This document shows, piece after piece, positions 1-7,718 of a stretch of DNA of 9,726 nucleotides. Source of the DNA: Opitutaceae bacterium (lineage in GTDB: Bacteria > Verrucomicrobiota > Verrucomicrobiia > Opitutales > Opitutaceae). Position 1 is the first letter of the stretch, and each line of letters begins with the position of its first letter. Where the stretch lies: contig SYDD01000154.1 of the NCBI GenBank assembly GCA_005786775.1, positions 1 through 9,726 on the forward strand, read 5' to 3'. A program made the position numbers and the translations under genes. The notes beneath the pieces were generated by a model. It was given only the letters and a program-made list of their open reading frames with translations, searched no databases and was not told the origin of the DNA.

Positions 1-597
1 GGCGGCCGGAAGCATCCCAACCAAGAGTCCGTGCAGATCAACACGGCCAGCATCCTCTTCATTTGCGGCGGGGCGTTCGTCGGGCTAGAGGGTATCGTCC
101 AGCGCCGTCTGGGTGGCCGCAGCCTCGGTTTTGGCGCCGGCACGGCCGTCCAGCCTGAGACTTCTACGCCGGAGAAGCTGATGAAGGCCCTCGCGCCGGA
201 GGACCTCATCCGCTTCGGGATGATCCCGGAGGTCATCGGCCGGCTCCCGGTGGTCTCGGTCCTCGACCGTCTCGATGTGCCCGACCTCGAGCGTATCCTC
301 CTGCGCACCAAGAACGCCATGGTCAAGCAGGACGCCAAGCTGCTCGCGATGGACGGCGTTCGCCTCCGCTTCACGCCAGACGCGGTGCATGCCATTGCCC
401 TCCGGGCCATCGAGCTCAAGACTGGTGCCCGCGCACTTCGCTCCATCCTGGAGTCCCTGATGCTCGAGGTGATGTACGAGCTTCCCTCCCGCGATGATGT
501 CTCCGAGGTAGTAATCGATGCCGCCGTGGTGGCCGGCCGCCGCCGCCCGACGCTCCGGCGGGCGGCGCGGAAGGAGCCGACGCAGGACGCTGCCTAA
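1..597 (+). CDS. clpX: ClpX, ATP-dependent Clp protease ATP-binding subunit (C-terminal part, runs off left edge)
   Basis: ClpX is the AAA+ unfoldase that recognises tagged proteins and threads them into the ClpP peptidase in the cytoplasm. The frame is open from base 1, so the start, zinc-binding domain and Walker A/B motifs lie outside the window; 198 residues are visible. They begin in the conserved stretch GGRKHPNQESVQINT, followed by ILFICGGAF. A GRSLGFG segment at visible residues 39-45 matches the ClpP-docking IGF loop, here LGF. RFGMIPEVIGRLPVV (71-85) is the ClpX signature carrying the arginine finger, and TGARALRSI (141-149) is the sensor-2 motif. The last 20 residues are a basic, low-complexity tail (GRRRPTLRRAARK). 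GTG at base 31 is an internal valine, not a start. The gene ends 8 bases before the convergent permease gene. The family call is secure. Confidence 0.96.
   Translation, partial: GGRKHPNQESVQINTASILFICGGAFVGLEGIVQRRLGGRSLGFGAGTAVQPETSTPEKLMKALAPEDLIRFGMIPEVIGRLPVVSVLDRLDVPDLERILLRTKNAMVKQDAKLLAMDGVRLRFTPDAVHAIALRAIELKTGARALRSILESLMLEVMYELPSRDDVSEVVIDAAVVAGRRRPTLRRAARKEPTQDAA
541..567. repeat. 9-bp perfect inverted repeat at the 3' end of clpX
   Basis: Bases 541-549 (cgccgcccg) are perfectly complementary in inverted order to 559-567 (cgggcggcg), with a 9-base loop. The hairpin lies within the last codons of clpX, 27 bases before its stop, and just beyond the stop of the convergent permease gene. 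There is no T-tract on either side, so it is not a classical intrinsic terminator. Because the spacer between the two convergent genes is only 8 bases, this is the strongest local candidate for an mRNA-end or pausing structure. It may simply reflect GC-rich codons for the Arg-rich tail. Confidence 0.4.
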
Positions 598-605
598 GCG
601 TCAAT

Positions 606-2018
606 TCAGACCAGCGGCAGCAGCCGCGAGGCGGCGAGGATGATCAGGAATCCAATCACCCCCATCAGGGCGAACATCACGGACATCGTCCGCAGGGTTT
701 CCCTTTCGGAGAGGCCGGCGGAGCGGGAGAGGACCCAGAACCCGCTGTCGTTCATCCAGGGAACGAGTTTGGACGCGCAGCCGATCGTGAGTGCGAGGTA
801 GACGGGGTGGCAGCCTAGCGTCTCGGGTGAGGCCAGTGGGCCGACGATCCCGACGCTGGTCACCATCGCTACCGTGGCCGAGCCCTGAGCAACGCGCACC
901 AGCGCGGTCACGATGAAGGCAAGGGGCAGCACGCCGACCGAATAAGCCTGCGCCACCTCCTTCAGCCGCTCGCCCACACCAGTGTCCTGCAGGCAGCCCC
1001 CGAAGACCCCGCCGGCGGCCGTGATCAGGAGGATCGTGCCCCCGTCTGCCAGCGCCGCCTGCACGTGCCGGCGGACCAGGTCCGTACCGAGGCCCGGCCG
1101 GGTCGCGAGCGTAAAAAGCGAAATGCCCGCCGCGACGGCGAGGGCGATATTGGGGTGCCCGAGCAGGCTGGCCGCGGGCACCAGGCTCGCCGGCAATAGG
1201 CCCAAGTCACTGAAGGTCTCACCGGAGATGAGCAGCACGGGGAGCACGATCGGCGCCAGTGCCAGGGGCAGTGACGGCAGGTCCGCGTCGCGAAAGGCCG
1301 CGGTCGGGGCACCGAGCCCATCCGCCTCACCCGAGACGGCCCGCAGCGCCGTTGGCCAGCGGCGATTCGCCCAAGTGGCGTAGACAAGGCCACAGCTGGC
1401 GGTGAGGGTGCTGAGCACCAGTCCGGCCAGCATCATCAGACCGATGTCCACCTTAAGGGCGGTGGCCGCGAAGAGGGGGCCGGGCGTCGGTGGGACCAGC
1501 GAGTGGGTCATGGTCGTGCCCACGGCGATCGCGAGGACGTAGAGCAGGTAGTCCTTCCCTGTCCGCGCGGCGAGGGCCCGCGCAATCGGGATCAGGAGGA
1601 GGAACACCGTGTCGAAGAACACCGGCACCCCCAAAATTAGCCCGCTGAGGGCCAGCACCACGGGCGCCCGCTTTTCCCCGAAGGCGCGCAGGGCCGAGCG
1701 GACAATGCGCTCCGCGCCACCGCTGTGCAGCAGGCACGCGCCGACCACCGAGGCGAGTGCGATGAGGAGACCAAGGTTGCCGCAGGCGGCGCCGAACTTG
1801 GCGGCCAAGCGGGTGCCGACCGGATCCTCGGCCCTCGCCCGCGCCTCCGCGGGGGACTTCTGTTGCGCGAGCAGGTTGCGCTCCAGCGCCGCGGCCGGCG
1901 TGAGGAGCGCCACCGCGACGGCGGCTGCTAGCAGCGCCACGAAGGGATGCAGACGGAGCCAGACGATCCCTCCGATCACGACAACAACGCCAAGCAGCAT
2001 CAGGTACAGCGGGTCCAT
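606..2018 (-). CDS. GntP-family gluconate/sugar-acid:H+ symporter
   Basis: This is a polytopic inner-membrane permease of the GntP family, whose members import gluconate and related hydroxy acids with protons. Using ATG at 2018 gives 470 residues, slightly longer than the roughly 440-450 usual for E. coli members. Family landmarks are clear: VPVFFDTVF near residues 131-139, PPTPGP at 176-181, ALVRVAQGSATVAMVT near 372-387, and PWMNDSGFW at 420-428. About 29 hydrophilic residues after the second hydrophobic segment (near 47-75) account for the extra length. A TTG at 2069 would add 17 residues but gives a less natural N-terminus, since the ATG is followed directly by a transmembrane segment; neither start has a convincing ribosome binding site. 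It is divergent from xylulokinase, suggesting a shared catabolic role. The substrate cannot be fixed from sequence: gluconate, another sugar acid or a polyol-derived acid remain possible. Confidence 0.9.
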   Translation of the reverse strand: MDPLYLMLLGVVVVIGGIVWLRLHPFVALLAAAVAVALLTPAAALERNLLAQQKSPAEARARAEDPVGTRLAAKFGAACGNLGLLIALASVVGACLLHSGGAERIVRSALRAFGEKRAPVVLALSGLILGVPVFFDTVFLLLIPIARALAARTGKDYLLYVLAIAVGTTMTHSLVPPTPGPLFAATALKVDIGLMMLAGLVLSTLTASCGLVYATWANRRWPTALRAVSGEADGLGAPTAAFRDADLPSLPLALAPIVLPVLLISGETFSDLGLLPASLVPAASLLGHPNIALAVAAGISLFTLATRPGLGTDLVRRHVQAALADGGTILLITAAGGVFGGCLQDTGVGERLKEVAQAYSVGVLPLAFIVTALVRVAQGSATVAMVTSVGIVGPLASPETLGCHPVYLALTIGCASKLVPWMNDSGFWVLSRSAGLSERETLRTMSVMFALMGVIGFLIILAASRLLPLV

Positions 2019-2115
2019 GGGGTTCAGCGATTCAGCCTGGGCGGGGGAGAGAGGCAAGCCCGGCGCCAACTCCGGCTTGCGCCTTATGCGGCGAGGCGCC
2101 CGTATCAGGCTCGTT
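2019..2115. promoter_or_regulatory. Divergent intergenic region with two adjoining inverted repeats (candidate operator)
   Basis: The 97-base spacer separates the divergently read permease and xylulokinase genes, so both promoters should lie here or just inside the genes. It holds gcaagcc (2054-2060) and its inverted copy ggcttgc (2074-2080), separated by 13 bases. Immediately next to it are gcgcct (2079-2084) and its inverted copy aggcgc (2094-2099), separated by 9 bases. I see no confident -35/-10 pair. Operator function is inferred only from position and symmetry; in DNA this GC-rich, short inverted repeats also arise by chance. No regulator gene is present beside it. Confidence 0.4.
2107..2109 (+). 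promoter_or_regulatory. Weak ribosome binding site for xylulokinase
   Basis: AGG lies six bases before ATG at 2116 and is the only Shine-Dalgarno-like core near it. It supports choosing this ATG over upstream in-frame starts, which lie antisense within the permease gene. Confidence 0.4.
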
Positions 2116-3636
2116 ATGTCCCTCTATCTCGGCATCGATTCCGGCACCCAGAGCGTCAAAGTGGTGGTGCTCGATTTGGAACGCGGTCGGGTGGTGGCCG
2201 AGGGCCGTGCCCCGCACCGGCTAATCTCCGGCCTCCCAGTCGGGCACCTGGAGCAGCATCCGCAAGACTGGGTCCGGGCAATGGACCGAGCCATCCGCGC
2301 GGCCCTCGTTGGAGTCGAGCGCGCACGAATCCGCGGCATTGGGGTCTCGGGCCAGCAGCACGGCTTTGTGCCGCTGGACGCGCGGGGAGCGGTGATCCGT
2401 CCGGCCAAGCTCTGGTGCGACACCAGCACGACGGAGGAGTGCGACCTGCTGACTCGGCGGCTGGGCGGGGCGCAGGGCGCGTTGCGGGCGACGGGTAACC
2501 TGTTCCTTCCCGGCTTCACCGCCCCCAAAATTCTTTGGTTGCGGCGGCACGAGCCGGCGAATTTCCGCCGGCTGCGCCACGTGCTTCTGCCGCACGATTA
2601 CCTGAACTTCCACCTCACCGGGAGGTACTCGATGGAGGCGGGCGACGCCTCGGGGACCGCGCTGCTGGACGTCCGCCGCCGCCGGTGGTCCGCTGCGGCC
2701 CTCGCTGCGATCGATCGGAACCTCGGCGAATGGCTCCCGCCGCTCATTGATTCCCACCAGGCCGCGGGCACCCTTCGCCCGGAGCTTGCGCGACGCTACG
2801 GTGTTTCGCCCGCAGTCGTTGTTAGCGCCGGTGGCGGCGACAATATGATGGGCGCCATCGGCACCGGAAATGTCGTGCCGGGCGTGGTTTCCGCGAGCTT
2901 CGGGACCAGCGGTACCATTTATGCCCATTCCGACGCCCCGGTGGTTGATCCCGCCGGTGAGATCGCGGGCTTTTGCTCCTCCACGGGAGGCTGGCTGCCC
3001 CTGCTCTGCACGATGAACGTCACGTCCGTCACGGAGGGCGTGCGCGCGTTGCTCGGTTTAGACCGTTCGAGCTTCGAACGAATCGTGGCGGCGACGCCCG
3101 CGGGGGCCGGAGGACTGCTCCTGCTGCCTTACCTCGCCGGGGAGCGCACGCCAAACGTCCCGTTCGGTTCTGGCGCCCTGCTGGGCCTCAATCGCGCCAA
3201 TTTGGATCGCGGCAGCCTGGCCCGCGCGGCGATGGAGGGAGTTACGCTCGGGATGAATTACGGTCTGCGGCGCCTCGGTGAACTCGGGGTGCGCCCCCGG
3301 GAGATTCGGGTCACGGGCGGCGGCGCGCGGTCTGCCGTCTGGCGCCAGATGATGGCCGATATCTTCGGGGTCGCGGTGGTGGGGATGCGAGAGGATGAAG
3401 GGGCCGCGCTGGGGGCCGCGCTCCAGGCCGCGTGGTGCCACGGGCATTGCGCGGGCAAGCCGCGCGCCCTGCGCCACTACACGGACCGCGTCGTTAAGGT
3501 CGCCGAGGTCACACGGTGCGCACCGAATCGCGCGCGGGTTCGACGCTATGTAGAACTGCAGCGACTTCAGGACGAGCTCGGGCGCGCGGTCGGCGGACTT
3601 TTCGGCCCGGTGAGGGCCTTCCAGCAGGCGGATTGA
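2116..3636 (+). CDS. xylB: Xylulokinase (FGGY carbohydrate kinase)
   Basis: XylB phosphorylates D-xylulose with ATP to D-xylulose 5-phosphate, which enters the pentose phosphate pathway. The 506-residue protein has both FGGY domains. YLGIDSGTQSVKVVVLD (4-20) is the N-terminal phosphate-binding motif. GQQHGFVPLD (79-88) matches the substrate-binding GQMHG loop of E. coli XylB. TGNLFLPGFTAPKILWL (126-142) is close to the matching E. coli stretch. Asp242 in GGGDN (239-243) is the expected catalytic base, and FGTSG, LPYLAGERTP (337-346) and TGGGARSAVWRQMMADI (400-416) are C-terminal FGGY motifs. The open frame extends far upstream, but that part is antisense to the permease; ATG at 2116 begins the real domain at once. 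The length suits the family. Other FGGY kinases are less likely given the XylB-specific motifs. No xylose isomerase or xylitol dehydrogenase is visible, so the xylulose source is unknown. Confidence 0.93.
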   Translation: MSLYLGIDSGTQSVKVVVLDLERGRVVAEGRAPHRLISGLPVGHLEQHPQDWVRAMDRAIRAALVGVERARIRGIGVSGQQHGFVPLDARGAVIRPAKLWCDTSTTEECDLLTRRLGGAQGALRATGNLFLPGFTAPKILWLRRHEPANFRRLRHVLLPHDYLNFHLTGRYSMEAGDASGTALLDVRRRRWSAAALAAIDRNLGEWLPPLIDSHQAAGTLRPELARRYGVSPAVVVSAGGGDNMMGAIGTGNVVPGVVSASFGTSGTIYAHSDAPVVDPAGEIAGFCSSTGGWLPLLCTMNVTSVTEGVRALLGLDRSSFERIVAATPAGAGGLLLLPYLAGERTPNVPFGSGALLGLNRANLDRGSLARAAMEGVTLGMNYGLRRLGELGVRPREIRVTGGGARSAVWRQMMADIFGVAVVGMREDEGAALGAALQAAWCHGHCAGKPRALRHYTDRVVKVAEVTRCAPNRARVRRYVELQRLQDELGRAVGGLFGPVRAFQQAD

Positions 3637-3663
3637 GTCGCCGTTCGGGCCGGCGCCGCCGCC

Positions 3664-4998
3664 TCAGGCCGGCAGTTCCCAGCCGCGGCGGGGCGTGCGG
3701 CTCAGGAACGGGTCGGCGGCGCGTGTGTTGGTGACGCGCATCGCGTCGGCGTCCCAGACTAGTTTCCGGCCGGCCCGGAAGGCCACGTTCCCGAGGTGGT
3801 TCGACTCGGTGAGCCAGCCGCCGTACTCAAAATCTGCCAGCGCCTTGCCCGAGCCGCGGATGGCGTCGAGCCACTCCCGGTGATGGGAGGAAGTTCGCGG
3901 CAGGGTGGGCGCGGGGCGGGGCGCGGTGGCGAAGTCGGCCTCAGGCAAGAGGACGTGCTTCCCGTAATCCGAGAGCAACTGGCCTTTCGCGCCGATGAAG
4001 AGCACGCCGTTGGGCCAGCGCGGGATCCGTTCCTCGCGCCACGGGACTGGACGCTCCTCGCCCTGGTGCCAGGTCATCCGGACCGGCGGCAGGGCGCCGC
4101 GGGCGGGAAACTCGTAGACCGCGCGCATCGAGGCCGGCGCGATCTCCGGATGCGGTTCTGGACCGAACGCCTCGATCGTCCGGGGGGCCCGCAGGTCGAG
4201 GGCCCAGAACGGCAGGTCATTCCAATGGGAACCGAGGTCGCTCATTGTCCCATTGCCGAAGTCCCACCAGCGGTACCACTTCGGTCCCGGCACATACACC
4301 TCATTGAAGGGCCGCTCGGGCGCGGGTCCCAGCCAGAGATCCCAATCAAGGTCCGGCGGAACCGGCATCGCCGGCGGCCGCGCGGTGACGTGCACGCGGT
4401 CCTGGTTCGCCGCCGCGGACTCCGCGCTCTGCAGCCCCCAGGCGCGGGACACCCAGACGTGGACCTCCGTGACCGGGCCGATCACGCCGCCCCGGATGAG
4501 CTCCACGACCCGGCGGAAGTTCTCGCTGGCGTGGATCTGGATCCCCATCTGCGTGACCACACCCGCCGCGCGGGCCGCGGTGCGCACGAGGCGCGCCTCG
4601 TGGACGTTGTGGGTAAGGGGCTTCTCGCAGTAGACGTGCTTCCGGGACTTGAGCGCGAGGAGGGTGGCGAGCGCGTGGGTGTGCTCGGCCGTGCTGACGA
4701 CCACGGCGTCGAACTCGCGTTCTCGTTCAAACAGCCGGCGGAAATCACGCTCCTGCCGGGCCTGCGGATGGACGGCCGCCGCGGCCGCGAGACTCCGCGC
4801 CGAGACATCACACAGGGCGACAATGTCTTCGGAGGCGACCCCCTTCAGGTTGCCCCCGCCCCGGCCACCGGTGCCGATGACCGCGAGCCGCAGCCGGCTG
4901 TTGAGATTCTGGCCGCGGAGAAAGGCCGGCACAGCAAGCGCGGTGGCGGCGCGGCGGGTAAACTGGCGGCGGGTCAGCAGGGAGGGGAGGGAACTCAT
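3664..4998 (-). CDS. Gfo/Idh/MocA-family oxidoreductase with Tat signal
   Basis: This is a 444-residue NAD(P)-dependent oxidoreductase of the Gfo/Idh/MocA family, which acts on sugars, inositols or their derivatives. The N-terminus has a twin-arginine signal: TRRQF at 9-13 followed by a second RR and a short hydrophobic stretch (AATALAVPAFL), predicting export to the periplasm. The Rossmann fold follows, with LAVIGTGGRGGGN at 38-50, then STAEHTH (102-108) and the EKP motif at 125-127. DLGSHWND (254-261) supplies the probable catalytic Asp/His pair. The C-terminal NHLGNVAFRAGRKLVWD segment is typical of planctomycete/verrucomicrobial members. ATG at 4998 is chosen because it starts the signal peptide; a longer frame extends back into the upstream gene. 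It begins 10 bases after the preceding stop, without a Shine-Dalgarno, so translation by reinitiation is plausible. The substrate is unknown. Confidence 0.92.
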   Translation of the reverse strand: MSSLPSLLTRRQFTRRAATALAVPAFLRGQNLNSRLRLAVIGTGGRGGGNLKGVASEDIVALCDVSARSLAAAAAVHPQARQERDFRRLFEREREFDAVVVSTAEHTHALATLLALKSRKHVYCEKPLTHNVHEARLVRTAARAAGVVTQMGIQIHASENFRRVVELIRGGVIGPVTEVHVWVSRAWGLQSAESAAANQDRVHVTARPPAMPVPPDLDWDLWLGPAPERPFNEVYVPGPKWYRWWDFGNGTMSDLGSHWNDLPFWALDLRAPRTIEAFGPEPHPEIAPASMRAVYEFPARGALPPVRMTWHQGEERPVPWREERIPRWPNGVLFIGAKGQLLSDYGKHVLLPEADFATAPRPAPTLPRTSSHHREWLDAIRGSGKALADFEYGGWLTESNHLGNVAFRAGRKLVWDADAMRVTNTRAADPFLSRTPRRGWELPA

Positions 4999-5008
4999 CG
5001 GGGTAAAT

Positions 5009-5842
5009 TCAGAGGTCGAGGACGCGATCCATCCGGCGCGAGACATCCGCGAGGTAGGTCCAGTCGCCGCCTTTGACCTCGGCGGCCGCCCAGCCGGTGA
5101 AGCTGATACGGGCCAGTTCCGCGCGCACCGCGGGCCAATTGATGCTGCCTTCGCCGAGCGGGACATCGAAGCCCTTCTGCATCCCTTCCTTCATCGCCCG
5201 GCCCAGATCGTACTCCTTCACGTCGAGCTTGAGGATCCGCCGTCCAAGCACCTCGGCCCAGTGTTCCGCGACCCCCCAACGCATTAGGTTGCCCACGTCG
5301 AAATGCACCTGCACCCACGGGCTGCCGACCTCGTCGATGAAACGGGCGAGGTCGAAGGGGCTGACCAGGAACGTGGCCCAGACGTTCTCGACCAGAAGGC
5401 GGATGCGCGCGCGCTCGGCGAGGGGGGCCGCCTCCCGGAGCTGGTCGCGGCAGCGCTCCCAGTTGCGGACCAGGGAGGTCTTCTGGTCGTACCGGGCGAC
5501 GACGAGCATCGAGTCCCCGCCCAGGCGGCGGGTAAGCTCGATGCCGTCGGCCAGCTTCTCGGAGCGGGCGGCGACGGTGCCGTCAATCACCAGCCCAGTG
5601 GCGCGGCTGGCGGCGAGCCAGGCGGCCTCGTCGGTGACGTGGCTCAGGCTGGGCTCGACCCCGTCGAACCCGCACTCGCGCAGCCGGCGGAACGAGGCCT
5701 CGAGCGGCTCGCCCTTTGCCCCGGTGACCATTCCCCACTTCAGTGACTTGCGGATCCGGCCGGTGAACTGGCCGGCGGCGGCGCCGGGCGCCAGCGTTGC
5801 GGCCGTGAGGGTGGCGGCGTGGAGGAAGCGTCGGCGGAGCAT
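5009..5842 (-). CDS. Sugar phosphate isomerase/epimerase-like TIM barrel with Tat-like signal
   Basis: This 277-residue protein belongs to the xylose-isomerase-like TIM-barrel group (AP endonuclease family 2 fold), whose metal-dependent members isomerise or epimerise sugars. It starts with RRRFLH (3-8) and a hydrophobic stretch ending in GAAAG, which reads as a Tat signal. Barrel landmarks are FRRLRECGFDGVEPS (51-65, with Glu62), LLVENVW (149-155, Glu152), VHFDVGN (179-185, Asp182) and AAAEVKGGD (252-260, Glu255), giving three or four probable metal or catalytic acids. The position that is usually His in a VHIKD-like motif is Asp207 in KLDVKEYD; from memory this form occurs in a recognisable subfamily, so it need not mean inactivity. 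The start ATG follows the SulP stop as TGA-ACG-ATG, strongly suggesting translational coupling. It is followed after 10 bases by the oxidoreductase, implying a shared substrate. The exact reaction is unknown; hydroxypyruvate isomerase is a common but weak label for such proteins. Confidence 0.87.
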   Translation of the reverse strand: MLRRRFLHAATLTAATLAPGAAAGQFTGRIRKSLKWGMVTGAKGEPLEASFRRLRECGFDGVEPSLSHVTDEAAWLAASRATGLVIDGTVAARSEKLADGIELTRRLGGDSMLVVARYDQKTSLVRNWERCRDQLREAAPLAERARIRLLVENVWATFLVSPFDLARFIDEVGSPWVQVHFDVGNLMRWGVAEHWAEVLGRRILKLDVKEYDLGRAMKEGMQKGFDVPLGEGSINWPAVRAELARISFTGWAAAEVKGGDWTYLADVSRRMDRVLDL

Positions 5843-5845
5843 CGT

Positions 5846-7657
5846 TCAACTGGGGTTGGGGGTGGCGGGGTCGCGGTCGAAATAGAGCCGCACCTCGGCA
5901 GCGGGAGCCTTCAGGAGCTGTTGCGCCCGATGCAAGGCCCGCTTCGTGGCGAGGTTGGGATTGTCGGCGGAGGGAAAGACGTTTTCGGCGCCAAGCTTCG
6001 CCAGCAGCCCGCTGTTCCGGAGGACGCGCAGGACGTCCTCCTGCACCCCGCTGATCAACAGGTGGCGCCCCGTCTGGCGCATCCAGTCGTCGAGCGCGTG
6101 CAGGGCGAAGACCGTGGTGGCGTCAAGATGCCGGGCGCTCCGCAGCCGCAGGATCACGATCCGGAGATCCTCCTGCTCCAGACGCTGGCGGACCTGCTCC
6201 TGGAAGAGGTCGGCGGCGCCGAAGAAGAGCTCGCCCTCCACGTGGATGATCGCGATCTGCGGGTGGGCCCGGACACCCTGCGCGGGGAGCTGGGCCAGCC
6301 GGTCCTGCGCGTCAAAGGTGTACTCCACCAGCTTCGGCGTGGAGGCCTTCCGGAGCGCGAAGGCGAGCGAGGCCCCGATCCCGAGATAGATCGCCGTGTC
6401 CAGCGGAAGGAGCAGCGCGGACGCGAAGGTAAGCCCCAAGACCATCGCGTCGGACCGCGTCGCGCGCGCGGCGATCCGGATGTGCGCCCACTCGATCATC
6501 CGCAGGCCGATGAGGACCAGTGACGCCGCGAGGGCGGGGATGGGGATGTGATTGAGGAAACGGGACGAGAGCAGCAGTGCAACGAGGAGCAGCAGCGCCG
6601 AGGCCAGCCCCGCGATCCGCGTGGCCGCCCCGCTCTGGACATTGACCGCGGAGCGCACGAACGAGACCGAGCCCGGGATCGTCCCGAAGAAGGCGTTCGC
6701 GAGATTGCCCGCGCCTAGGCCCATCAGCTCCCGGTTCGGATCAATCGTGTCTCCGTGACGCGGGGCGTAGCTTTTGGCCAGCGAAACGGCCTCGATCATC
6801 CCGAGGAGCGCGATCGCTAGGGCGGTGCTCAGGATCGTGCGGAGGAGCGGCAGGTCCTCCGGGCCGAACGGTACGCCGGCATACTCCGGCAGCACGGCGT
6901 CGAGCGCGCCCTGGTCCGCGAGGGTGGGGATTTCGAGCCCGCGCAGGTAGGGCACGTGCCAGCTCAGCAGGGTCACCGCGACCAGCCCGAGCAGTACCCC
7001 AGGCCATTTCGGCCGTACGATCCGCAGCAGCAGGTAGAGGGCGAGTGCCGCCCCGCCCGTGAGGGGCACGGCGTAGTTGAACTCCAGCCGCGCGATCTGC
7101 TGCAGACCTGTCCAGAGCTGGATCAGCATCGGCTGGCTCCGATCCCGCGGCAGGCCGAACAAGCCGTGGAGTTGCGTGATCACGAGGAGGACGCCCGTGG
7201 CGGCCGAGTACGCGATAACCACCGAGCGCGAGATGAACTGGGTGACCTGGCCCAGTCGCAGCAGCGCCGCGAGGATCTGCAGGACCCCGATGAGGCCCGC
7301 GAGCACGACTGCAAGCTCGAGGGGCGTTAGCGCGGTGGCGCGGCCATAGTGGATCGCCGAAGCGACCAGCAGCGTGACCGAGTTGGTCGCGCCGAAGATG
7401 ATCACCCGCGAGGAGGAATAGAGCGTGGAGACGAACGCGCCGACGATCGCGCACATGAGCACCGTGGTGGGGGGTAGCCCGAGGACCAGCGCGAAGCCCA
7501 GCACCTGAGGCATGGAGACCAGAGTGACGGTCAGCGCGGCTTGGAGATCTCGGCGTAACTTCGCGCGGCTGTATCCCCGCAATTCGCCGTCTAGCCGGGG
7601 TAGGAGCAGACGCCAATTGGGCTTCAGGCTGTCGAGCAGCGGGGAGGCGTCGATCAC
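5846..7657 (-). CDS. SulP-family anion transporter with C-terminal STAS domain
   Basis: SulP (SLC26-related) proteins move anions such as sulfate, bicarbonate or dicarboxylates across the inner membrane. From GTG at 7657 the protein has 603 residues. The membrane domain runs roughly from 38 to 440; the most diagnostic part is KSYAPRHGDTIDPNREL (295-311), followed by GLGAGNLANAFFGTIP and SFVRSAVN. A STAS domain covers about 466-583, with HLDATT (510-515) at the usual regulatory DxT/S position. No ATG lies before the first membrane helix. GTG at 7657 or TTG at 7693 (615 residues) must be the start. An AGGAG sits between them but 21 bases before the GTG, too far to decide. The next gene starts 3 bases after this stop, so an operon is very likely. 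Transported ion not predictable; sulfate and bicarbonate are the main options. Confidence 0.93.
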   Translation of the reverse strand: MIDASPLLDSLKPNWRLLLPRLDGELRGYSRAKLRRDLQAALTVTLVSMPQVLGFALVLGLPPTTVLMCAIVGAFVSTLYSSSRVIIFGATNSVTLLVASAIHYGRATALTPLELAVVLAGLIGVLQILAALLRLGQVTQFISRSVVIAYSAATGVLLVITQLHGLFGLPRDRSQPMLIQLWTGLQQIARLEFNYAVPLTGGAALALYLLLRIVRPKWPGVLLGLVAVTLLSWHVPYLRGLEIPTLADQGALDAVLPEYAGVPFGPEDLPLLRTILSTALAIALLGMIEAVSLAKSYAPRHGDTIDPNRELMGLGAGNLANAFFGTIPGSVSFVRSAVNVQSGAATRIAGLASALLLLVALLLSSRFLNHIPIPALAASLVLIGLRMIEWAHIRIAARATRSDAMVLGLTFASALLLPLDTAIYLGIGASLAFALRKASTPKLVEYTFDAQDRLAQLPAQGVRAHPQIAIIHVEGELFFGAADLFQEQVRQRLEQEDLRIVILRLRSARHLDATTVFALHALDDWMRQTGRHLLISGVQEDVLRVLRNSGLLAKLGAENVFPSADNPNLATKRALHRAQQLLKAPAAEVRLYFDRDPATPNPS

Positions 7658-7718
7658 GCTCTGAAAGCAACCAGCCCTCTCCTGTCTAGGCAAGCGCCCC
7701 GCGCCGGGACCGCTCAGT

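Noticed and set aside
1609..2115. Upstream extension of the xylulokinase reading frame by 169 codons
   Set aside because: It is antisense to the GntP permease, has no domain features, and the FGGY N-terminal motif begins right after ATG at 2116.
3796..5076. Long plus-strand open frame of 426 codons
   Set aside because: It lies opposite the oxidoreductase, has an Arg/Gly/Pro-rich composition without recognisable motifs, and is a typical shadow frame in GC-rich DNA.
4999..5166. N-terminal extension of the oxidoreductase frame
   Set aside because: It overlaps the well-supported C-terminus of the TIM-barrel gene and would bury the Tat signal inside the protein.
5819..6523. Plus-strand open frame opposite the STAS end of SulP
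   Set aside because: It is acidic and low in complexity without a known fold, while the minus strand encodes a well-conserved SulP protein.
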